This document shows, piece by piece, positions 5,193-10,566 of a stretch of 10,566 bases of DNA. Position 1 is the first letter of the stretch, and every line of letters begins with the position of its first letter. The stretch lies in contig JACCRW010000139.1 in assembly GCA_013813345.1 (NCBI GenBank), forward strand, positions 1 to 10,566, in the 5' to 3' direction. A program made the position numbers and the translations under genes. The stretch comes from Actinomycetota bacterium (lineage in GTDB: Bacteria; Actinomycetota; Thermoleophilia; Gaiellales; Gaiellaceae). The notes beneath the pieces are model-generated. The model searched no databases. It saw only the letters and a list, made by a program, of their open reading frames with translations, and was not told where the DNA came from.

Positions 5193-6253
5193 CGCCTCGA
5201 TCCGTCGCCGCGAGACGAAGACCGGCCCACGCTGGCATGTGCGGTACAGGCTCGGCGGCCGCGCCTACCCGCTCCAGTACGGCGGCGCGTTTCCCACCCT
5301 CCGCGAGGCAAAGATCCGGCGCGACCTGATCGCGGGGGAGCTCGCCGCACGACGCAACCCCGCCTTGCTGCTCGAGGCGATGACGGCGACCAGCGTCGTG
5401 AGGACGATCGTCACCGTGAGTGAGTGGGGCGAACGCTTCCTCACCTCCCGCATCGACATCGACGAGAACACGAGGAAGAACTACGCGTCCGCGCTCAAGA
5501 AGATCAACGCGACGTTCGGTGACCGCGACCCCCGGACGATCACCGCGAGCGAGGTTGCCGAGTGGATCGCACTCCTCGCCGAGACCCGAAAGCCCGGAAC
5601 CCTGACCCAGTACCTGATCGCGTTCCGGCTCCTGCTCGAGCACGCCGACATCGACCCGAACCCCGCGCGTGACCCGCGGGTGAAGCTGCCAAAGCACGTT
5701 CGCGAGGAGCCGGTGCCGCCGACTGCCGAGCATAGGGAAGCGATCCTTGAGGCGATGGGGCCCAAGGGGAGGCTCCTGTTCGTCACGGTGGAGCAGGGCG
5801 CGTTAGGCTCGTGAGGCGACCTGGCTCAAGTGGGGCGACGTCGATGCTGCCGGGCTGCGGCTGCGGTTGCCGCGCTCGGCGACGAAACGCGACCGGGCAC
5901 GCTGGGTGTACCTGCCCGAGCGGCTCATCGACGCGATCGAGCAGACGTGCCCACTCGAGGATCGAGTGCCCGAGGGGCGAGTGTTCCCCGGCATCACCGA
6001 GGCGAGCGCGTACCAGGCGATGACGAGGGCGTGCAAGCTCGCATAGGTGCCGCACTACCACCCGCACGACCTACGCCACCGCCGGATCACGATCTGGCAT
6101 CAGTCCGGCGTTCCGGCACGCGAGCTCGCGGAACGCGCAGGCCACGCGAGACCGTCCATGAGCCTCGACGTGTACAGCCACGTGATGCCCGCCGACGAGT
6201 GCCAACCGAGCGGATTCAGGCGGTTATCGGGCGCTAGAACGTCGTCCCGGTGA
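5185..6253 (+). pseudogene. Tyrosine integrase, inactivated by a frameshift and an amber stop
   Basis: A phage-type tyrosine recombinase of about 354 codons that would integrate and excise the element. Residues 1-55 form the arm-binding region (SIRRRETKTGPRWHVRYRLGG). Residues 76-165 are the SAM-like core-binding domain (VSEWGERFLTS, TRKNYASALKKINATFGDR, LTQYLIAFRLLLEHA). The catalytic domain begins at about residue 175. The frame breaks near 5803-5812, where the expected G-A-R-x-G-E-A motif with the first catalytic Arg should be: 10 nt stand between GCG and GAG instead of 9. The second frame runs through EATWLKWGDVD and the beta-hairpin Lys region (SATKRDRARWVYLP) to an amber TAG at 6044-6046. 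It then continues with HDLRHRR, AGHARPSMSLD and the nucleophile motif YSHVM. The remaining catalytic residues survive but no intact product is possible. It lies just downstream of the excisionase-like gene. Confidence 0.88.
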
Positions 6254-6344
6254 GGCCCCGGTGAGACCTCGACGGCCGTGACGGGCCGCAAGCCCGCTAG
6301 ATACCGTGGAGCTTGTACTTGTTCGCGTAGTCCTCCGCGGCGCG
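6254..6344. other. Right junction region with small hairpins
   Basis: About 90 bp between the integrase remnant and the phosphatase gene. It contains a perfect palindrome ACGGCCGT (6272-6279), a hairpin CGGGC-CGCAA-GCCCG (6282-6296), and a 7-bp inverted repeat CCTCCGC/GCGGAGG (6332-6338 and 6357-6363) that brackets the phosphatase stop codon. None is followed by a T-run, so a classic intrinsic terminator is not supported. The right end of the inserted DNA lies in or next to this stretch. Confidence 0.4.
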
Positions 6345-6890
6345 TCAGTCTACTTTGCGGAGGCGGCCGTTCCGGGCCTCCAACCGCACGACGCCGCAGT
6401 TGTCGACGGGGCTCGCGTCGCCGTCGACGTAGCGCAGGAGCGCGCGCATGGGGCCGCCATGCGTGACGACGACGACGAGCCCGCCTGGATGCGCCGCCGC
6501 GATCTCCTCGACGGCCGCGACAGTTCGCTCTGCCATCTCGCTCGTCGACTCGCCGTCGCCCCACCCGGTCCCCTCGGCGTCCGGGAAGCGCTCGCGTACC
6601 TCCGTGTCGGTGAGACCCTCCCAGGTGCCGAAGTTCTTTTCGCGGAGCGCAGGAAGCGCGACGACGTTGCCGCCACGGGTGGCCGCGAGGATCTCGGCGG
6701 TCTCGCGCGCGCGACCGAGGTCGCTCGAGTAGACGGCGTCGACCTGTTCGCCGTCGAGCTCCATGGCGAGCGTGCGCGCCTGAAGGCGGCCCTGGTCGTT
6801 CAGCGGCACGTCGGTGTGACCCTGGACCCGCCGGATGCGATTCCACTCCGTCTGTCCGTGACGGACGAGAACGATCTGCGTCGTGCTCAC
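6345..6890 (-). CDS. Histidine phosphatase family protein (phosphoglycerate mutase-like)
   Basis: A 181-residue branch-1 histidine phosphatase. The catalytic motif is LVRHGQTEWN with nucleophile H11 in R10-H11-G12. Further motifs are G-R-A-R-E-T-A (substrate phosphate contact), REKNFGTWEG (acid/base Glu region), and VVTHGGPMRALL with the second histidine H144. The family includes cofactor-dependent phosphoglycerate mutases, broad phosphatases of the PhoE/GpmB type, cobalamin-pathway CobC and others. The short length and lone position favour a general phosphatase, but the substrate is not determinable. The GTG start at 6890 lies 6 nt after a minus-strand TAGCCT and has no Shine-Dalgarno, so the mRNA is probably leaderless. 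It diverges from the SDR gene with only 17 bp between start codons. Confidence 0.88.
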   Translation of the reverse strand: MSTTQIVLVRHGQTEWNRIRRVQGHTDVPLNDQGRLQARTLAMELDGEQVDAVYSSDLGRARETAEILAATRGGNVVALPALREKNFGTWEGLTDTEVRERFPDAEGTGWGDGESTSEMAERTVAAVEEIAAAHPGGLVVVVTHGGPMRALLRYVDGDASPVDNCGVVRLEARNGRLRKVD

Positions 6891-6895
6891 CGGAT

Positions 6896-6902
6896 TAGGC
6901 TA
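6896..6902. promoter_or_regulatory. Symmetric bidirectional -10 heptamer (phosphatase / SDR)
   Basis: TAGGCTA reads as TAGGCT on the plus strand, 6 nt before GTG 6908, and as TAGCCT on the minus strand, 6 nt before GTG 6890. The hexamers overlap by 5 bp inside the palindrome GGCTAGCC (6898-6905), so two RNA polymerases cannot occupy both at once. The whole intergenic space is 17 bp, leaving no room for leaders or ribosome binding sites. Confidence 0.6.
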
Positions 6903-6907
6903 GCCAC

Positions 6908-7672
6908 GTGGATCTCGAGCTCGTCGGCAAGGTCGCGGTTGTCACGGGCTCGAGCCGCGGCATCGGTCGGGGCATCGCCACCCGTCTCGTCGGCGAGGGA
7001 GCCGACGTCGTGTTCTGTGCCCGAGGCAAGGACGAACTGGACGAAGCCGTCGCCGCCGCCGTAGGTCCGGGGCGTGCCCACGGAATCGTCGCCGACGTCA
7101 CGACGGCCGAAGGCGCCGAGGCGGTCGTGCGGGGCGCCGTGGAGTCCTTCGGCGGCCTCGACATCGTGGTGGCGAACGTCGGCGGCTCGGGCGCACGCAC
7201 GATCGAGGGCCTCGACCGCGGCGACCTCGACGAGGTACTCGGCCGGAACGTCTTCCCGGCGCTTGCGGTCTCACGGGCCGCGCTTCCGCACTTTCAAGCA
7301 AGAAGTGGGGGCGTGCTCGCCTTCGTCGCCTCTATCTGGGGCCGCGAGGGGGGAGGGAGCCCCAGCTACAACGTGGCGAAGGCCGCGGAGATCAGCCTCG
7401 CGAAGGCGATGGCCAACGGTCTCGCCAAGGACGGGATCCGCGTCCTCAGCGTCGCACCCGGCTCGACCCTCTTCCCCGGCGGGAGCTGGGAGCGGCGCTC
7501 GCGCGAGGATCCGGAGGGAATCGCCGACTTCGTCGAGCGCGAGCTTCCGTGGGGCCGCCTCGGCACCGTCGACGAGATCGCGGATGTCGTCACCTTCCTC
7601 GTCTCGCCGCGCGCGTCGTGGGTCGTCGGCACGTGCGTCGCGATCGACGGCGGCCAGTCGCGAAGCTTCTGA
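6908..7672 (+). CDS. Short-chain dehydrogenase/reductase (FabG-like)
   Basis: A 254-residue classical SDR enzyme using NAD(P)H. The Rossmann motif TGSSRGIG (T13-G20) binds the cofactor; the Arg within it favours NADPH but does not prove it. VANVGGSG replaces the usual NNAG motif. The catalytic Ser is at about 142 (FVASIWG), and Y154 and K158 lie in Y-N-V-A-K. The C-terminus IDGGQSRSF is typical of the family. The length is normal and all key residues are present. FabG-type ketoacyl reductases and many other alcohol or sugar dehydrogenases share this pattern, so the substrate is open. It starts leaderlessly at GTG 6908 and is followed, after 52 bp, by dgt with its own -10 element, so it is probably its own transcription unit, divergent from the phosphatase gene. 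Confidence 0.9.
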   Translation: MDLELVGKVAVVTGSSRGIGRGIATRLVGEGADVVFCARGKDELDEAVAAAVGPGRAHGIVADVTTAEGAEAVVRGAVESFGGLDIVVANVGGSGARTIEGLDRGDLDEVLGRNVFPALAVSRAALPHFQARSGGVLAFVASIWGREGGGSPSYNVAKAAEISLAKAMANGLAKDGIRVLSVAPGSTLFPGGSWERRSREDPEGIADFVERELPWGRLGTVDEIADVVTFLVSPRASWVVGTCVAIDGGQSRSF

Positions 7673-7711
7673 CGATCCTGCTCGTGCTCGAGCGAGCGCC
7701 GTGGGCGCATC

Positions 7712-7717
7712 TACCCT
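7712..7717 (+). promoter_or_regulatory. Putative -10 element of dgt (leaderless)
   Basis: TACCCT lies 7 nt before ATG 7725 in the 52-bp gap after the SDR gene. There is no Shine-Dalgarno and no clear -35. It matches the spacing seen at the other backbone starts. Confidence 0.5.
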
Positions 7718-7724
7718 TTCGGTC

Positions 7725-8702
7725 ATGGAGCTCGCAGGCCGGATCGGGGACGTGTTCGCCGAGCGGGTGCGGGTGCTCGAGGACGTCGCGCTCTCTCCGT
7801 ACGCCGTCCGCTCGTACGCGACACGCGGGCGCGAGCGCGACGAGGAGCCGTGCAGCGTCCGAACGCCGTTCCAGCGCGATCGCGACCGGATCGTCCACTC
7901 GAAGCCGTTCAGGCGCCTCAAGGGCAAGACCCAGGTCTTCATCGACCCCAGGGGCGACCACTACCGCACACGGATCACGCACACGCTCGAGACGACGGCG
8001 ATCTCGCGGGTCGTCGCCCGTGCCCTGCGGTTGAACGAGGATCTGGTCGAGGCCATCGGGCTCGGTCACGACATGGGTCACACGCCGTTCGGCCACGCAG
8101 GGGAGCAGGCGCTCGACGAGGGGCTGCGCGAGCGGTTCGGCGGCGGCTTCCGCCACAACGAGCAGTCGTGTCGGATCGCGCGGCGACTCAACCTCACGCA
8201 CGAGGTGTGCGACGGGATCCTCACCCACACCGGACCGCAGGAGCCCCGGACGCACGAGGGCAAGATCGTGCGCATCGTCGACCGGATCGCGTACGTGAAT
8301 CACGACATCGACGACGCGCTGGGGTACGGCCTCCTCTCGGAGGGCGACCTGCCGGCCGAGGAGATCGGCTTGCTCGGGGCGACCGGCTCCGAGCGGATCG
8401 ACACGCTCGTGCACGACCTCGTCGAGTCGTCCGAGGCCGCCGGTGATGTCGTCCAGGGCGACGACGTCGGGGCGGCGATGCTCTCGCTGCGGGCGTTCAT
8501 GTTCGAGCGCGTCTACCTGGGTCCGCAGGCGGCTCCGGAGCACGAACGAGCAGGCCGAGTTGTCCGCGCGATCCTCGATCAGCTCGTCGCCGACCCGTCG
8601 CTGCTTCCGCCGGACGACGGCGACCTCGTGACGAGGATCACCGACTACGTCGCCGGCATGACAGACCGCTTCGCGCTCACCTACGCCGAGGGATCGGCAT
8701 AG
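7725..8702 (+). CDS. dgt: Deoxyguanosinetriphosphate triphosphohydrolase (dGTPase)
   Basis: A 325-residue HD-domain enzyme that cleaves dGTP (and in some homologues other dNTPs) to the nucleoside and triphosphate, helping to set dNTP pools. The metal-binding HD set is visible: H86 (RITHTLETTAISR), H115-D116 (GLGHDMGHTPFGHAGE) and D186 (RIVDRIAYVNHDIDDA). The N-terminal motif S-K-P-F-R-R-L-K-G-K-T-Q-V-F is characteristic of dGTPase-like proteins, as is FRHNEQSCR. The length fits the shorter actinobacterial-type enzymes. ATG 7725 is the only start that preserves the N-terminus and follows TACCCT by 7 nt. Its stop codon TAG forms the first three bases of the dnaG -10 hexamer. Its place directly before dnaG supports a replication-linked role. 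Confidence 0.93.
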   Translation: MELAGRIGDVFAERVRVLEDVALSPYAVRSYATRGRERDEEPCSVRTPFQRDRDRIVHSKPFRRLKGKTQVFIDPRGDHYRTRITHTLETTAISRVVARALRLNEDLVEAIGLGHDMGHTPFGHAGEQALDEGLRERFGGGFRHNEQSCRIARRLNLTHEVCDGILTHTGPQEPRTHEGKIVRIVDRIAYVNHDIDDALGYGLLSEGDLPAEEIGLLGATGSERIDTLVHDLVESSEAAGDVVQGDDVGAAMLSLRAFMFERVYLGPQAAPEHERAGRVVRAILDQLVADPSLLPPDDGDLVTRITDYVAGMTDRFALTYAEGSA

Positions 8703-8705
8703 GCT
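8700..8705 (+). promoter_or_regulatory. Putative -10 element of dnaG, built on the dgt stop codon
   Basis: TAGGCT starts with the TAG stop of dgt (8700-8702) and lies 7 nt before GTG 8713. The same hexamer with nearly the same spacing precedes the SDR gene. The 10-bp gap between genes has no Shine-Dalgarno, so dnaG is either leaderless from here or translated by coupling from dgt. Confidence 0.5.
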
Positions 8706-8712
8706 CGGACGG

Positions 8713-10386
8713 GTGCCGCGGATCAAGGACTCGAGCAAGGATGCGGTTCTTGCCGCGGCCGATATGGTCGACGTCGTCTCGGGTCGAACGGCGCTCCGGC
8801 GGGTCGCGAGCGCCCGCTACACCGGGCGGTGCCCATTCCACGAGGAGCGAACGCCTAGCTTCTCCGTCGACCCGGTCGGCAAGCTCTACTACTGCTTCGG
8901 ATGTGGGAAGGGCGGAGACATCGTGCGCTTCGTCCAGGAGGCGGAGAACCTCGACTTCGTCGGTGCGATCGAGTGGCTCGCGGACCGGTTCCGCGTCACG
9001 CTCGAGTACGAGGACAGCTCGCCGCGCGAGGATGCGGCTCGTCGCAGACGGGATCGCCTCACGTCGTTGCTCGAGCAGACGACGACCTATTTCGAGCGGA
9101 TGCTGTGGGAGTCGGAGGTCGGGAAGCCGGTGCGGGCGTACGTCGTCGACGAGCGAGGGCTCAGGGAGGAGGCCGCGCGCGAGTTCCGGCTCGGGCTCGC
9201 GCGGGGCACGGGGCTCGTGGCGCAGGCTCGCCAGCACGGCTTCAGTGCAGAGGAGATCCGGGCCGCCGGCCTCGCGAACGCGCGCGGAAACGATTACTTC
9301 CCGTTCCGTCTCATGTTCCCCCTCGCCGATGCGCGCGGCCGCATCGTCGGGTTCCAGGCTCGGAAGCTCTCAGACGACGATCCCATGGCGCGGGCGAAGT
9401 ACGTCAACACCCCCGAGAGCGAGCTCTTCAAGAAGGGGAACGTCCTCTATGGGCTGCACCTCGCGCGACAGGCGATCGCGAAGCAGGATCGCGCGATCGT
9501 CGTGGAGGGCAACACCGACGTGATCGCGCTGCGGCAGGCCGGTGTCGAGCCGGTTGTCGCGTCGATGGGAACGGCGCTCACGGAGAACCAACTGCGGGAG
9601 ATCGGGAGGCTCACGAAGAGGCTCTCCCTCTGCTTCGACTCCGATGCTGCGGGACAGGAGGCGACGCTGCGGGGGATGGAGCTCGCCGTCGGTCAGGGGT
9701 TCGATGTCCGCGTCGTCGCCCTGCCGCAGGGGCAGGATCCCGCCGACGCACCGGACACCTTCGCTGCGCGACTCGGCGGTGCCGAGAGTTACGTGGTGTA
9801 CCGCGTGCGCATCGAGCTCGAGCGGACGACCGACCGTCAGGAGGCGTTCGTGCGTGTCCGCGAGATCCTGGCGCGGGTCGAAGACTCACCCGAGAAGCAG
9901 GATGCGCTGCGCCTGCTCGCCGACCGTCTCGACCTGCCGCGCGAGACGCTCGGCGGGCTCGCATCGTCTCCGGCCGCACGTCCGGCGACCGGAGCACGAA
10001 CCGAAACGCCGGCGCCACGCGTCCTCGAAGCCGGTCTCCAGCGCGAGCGCGACCTGCTCGCAGCCGTCGTGCGGAATCCGTCGCTCGTCCCCGAGCTCGC
10101 GGCGCTGACCGCCGACCATTTCGACGATCCGCTGCACCGCCGGTTCCGCGACGCGCTCGTGTCCGGCGCGTCCGAAGACGAAGAGCTCGTCGCGTTGCGG
10201 GCAGAGCTCGGAGCGCGCGCGGATCGCGACGAGATCGGTGAGCTGATGGGGAAGCAGCTTCTGCTTCGCGTCCACGAGCAGAAGCTGCGACGCGACCTCA
10301 AGCTCGGCGCTACCGACCTCGTACGGGTGACCGAGCTCCAAGCCCAGCTGGCGAAGGTGCACAACGCCCTCGCCGAGCTCGTATGA
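8713..10386 (+). CDS. dnaG: DNA primase
   Basis: A 557-residue bacterial primase that makes RNA primers for Okazaki fragments. The zinc-binding CHC2 domain is at the N-terminus with C40, H43, C61 and C64 (CPFHEERTPSFSV, YYCFGCGKGGD). The RNA polymerase core follows, with a TOPRIM motif at about 262-312: E265 in VVEGNTDVIALRQAG, then D309 and D311 in FDSDAAGQEA. The C-terminal third (about 430-557) is the helical helicase-binding region (RDLLAAVVRNPSLVPELAALTADHFDDPLHRRF). The length is slightly short of many DnaG proteins (about 580-640) because of a compact C-terminus. Asn267 replaces the Tyr usual in EGYxD; the catalytic Glu and Asp are kept. GTG 8713 is taken because the homologous N-terminus begins there. 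It overlaps the next gene by ATGA. Confidence 0.95.
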   Translation: MPRIKDSSKDAVLAAADMVDVVSGRTALRRVASARYTGRCPFHEERTPSFSVDPVGKLYYCFGCGKGGDIVRFVQEAENLDFVGAIEWLADRFRVTLEYEDSSPREDAARRRRDRLTSLLEQTTTYFERMLWESEVGKPVRAYVVDERGLREEAAREFRLGLARGTGLVAQARQHGFSAEEIRAAGLANARGNDYFPFRLMFPLADARGRIVGFQARKLSDDDPMARAKYVNTPESELFKKGNVLYGLHLARQAIAKQDRAIVVEGNTDVIALRQAGVEPVVASMGTALTENQLREIGRLTKRLSLCFDSDAAGQEATLRGMELAVGQGFDVRVVALPQGQDPADAPDTFAARLGGAESYVVYRVRIELERTTDRQEAFVRVREILARVEDSPEKQDALRLLADRLDLPRETLGGLASSPAARPATGARTETPAPRVLEAGLQRERDLLAAVVRNPSLVPELAALTADHFDDPLHRRFRDALVSGASEDEELVALRAELGARADRDEIGELMGKQLLLRVHEQKLRRDLKLGATDLVRVTELQAQLAKVHNALAELV

Positions 10387-10566
10387 TCCTCGAGCTCCGC
10401 ACCTACCGCCTGCGACCGGGGACGACTGGGGTGTTCGTACGCCTGATGAGCGGCGAGTCGGCAGCGTTGCTCGCCAACCACGGCATCCGGGTTGTCGCGA
10501 GCGGAGCGTCCCTCGTCCCGGAGGCCGAGGGGATCGAGGAGGCGTACCTCATCCGCGCCTTCGCGT
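10383..10566 (+). CDS. NIPSNAP-like protein (5' part, continues past window)
   Basis: An open frame from ATG 10383 to the window end (61 full codons) beginning MILELRTYRLRPGTTGVFVR. The opening pattern E-L-R-T-Y-x-L-x-P-G-x is characteristic of NIPSNAP-type dimeric alpha/beta-barrel proteins, and the following helix and IEEAYLIRAF strand fit. The ATG overlaps the dnaG stop as ATGA, which indicates translational coupling with dnaG. There is no independent promoter in view. The biochemical role of bacterial NIPSNAP-like proteins is poorly defined, so no function is given. Confidence 0.7.
   Translation, partial: MILELRTYRLRPGTTGVFVRLMSGESAALLANHGIRVVASGASLVPEAEGIEEAYLIRAFA

Larger units (their letters stand above)
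2350..6300. mobile_element. Decayed integrative element (xis-int remnant with cargo)
   Basis: A block of about 3.9 kb between two backbone segments. It contains an integrase remnant at the right end, an excisionase-like gene before it, an HNH nuclease, a membrane-anchored protein, a repeat protein and an ABM-fold protein. Support comes from the recombinase, the truncation of the GNAT gene at the left end, the concentration of frameshifts here while all complete flanking genes are intact, and the use of Shine-Dalgarno starts unlike the backbone. I looked for a direct repeat (att core) joining the two ends and found none by eye, so the boundaries are approximate: left 2350-2405, right 6254-6344. 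With the integrase broken it is unlikely to move by itself. Confidence 0.65.

Noticed and set aside
6282..6296. Rho-independent terminator after the integrase
   Set aside because: Only a 5-bp stem and no T-run follow it.
6254..6345. att direct repeat linking the left (about 2345-2520) and right island ends
   Set aside because: By-eye comparison found no shared stretch longer than chance. A pairwise local alignment of the two regions would settle it.
7074..8702. Long fused frame giving a 542-residue protein that includes dgt
   Set aside because: The N-terminal part is a Ser/Arg-rich out-of-frame translation of the SDR gene; the dGTPase homology begins at ATG 7725, which also has the expected -10 spacing.

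Overview
The window looks like high-GC actinobacterial chromosome, most likely a Thermoleophilia-type lineage. That assignment is an inference from base composition, the dgt-dnaG pair, and the many GTG starts placed 6-8 nt after a TANNNT hexamer (leaderless style). It is not from any database match. A decayed integrative element of about 3.9 kb interrupts the chromosome.

Left backbone (1-2350): a secreted PhoD-like metallophosphatase/phospholipase D-type enzyme (minus strand, cut by the window edge), a tRNA-Gly(UCC) (minus), a CtaG-type cytochrome c oxidase assembly protein (plus), and the C-terminal part of a GNAT acetyltransferase (minus). The N-terminus of the GNAT is missing where foreign DNA begins.

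Island (about 2350-6300): reading from its left end, it holds a heptad-repeat protein with a four-copy 84-bp super-repeat, a membrane-anchored acidic protein broken by two frameshifts, a small HNH nuclease, a divergently transcribed ABM-fold small protein, an excisionase-like winged-helix protein, a 12-codon leader ORF, and a tyrosine integrase inactivated by a frameshift at its catalytic arginine plus an amber stop. Several island genes have clear Shine-Dalgarno sequences, unlike the flanking backbone genes. The element appears to be an immobile remnant.

Right backbone (6345-10566): a histidine-phosphatase (phosphoglycerate mutase-like) gene (minus) diverges from an SDR oxidoreductase (plus), followed by dGTP triphosphohydrolase, DNA primase DnaG, and the start of a NIPSNAP-like protein overlapping dnaG by 4 bp. 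Dgt (dNTP pool control) beside DnaG (replication priming) is a sensible functional pairing.

The most interesting structural signal is in the promoters. Six backbone genes have a TANNNT hexamer 6-8 nt before the start codon. Both divergent pairs (tRNA-Gly/ctaG and the phosphatase/SDR) share a symmetric heptamer TAGGYTA that reads as a -10 element on both strands. The dnaG -10 hexamer reuses the stop codon of dgt. I did not see a convincing new defence or enzymatic system. The least explained items are the heptad-repeat protein and the Cys-containing membrane-anchored protein of the island.
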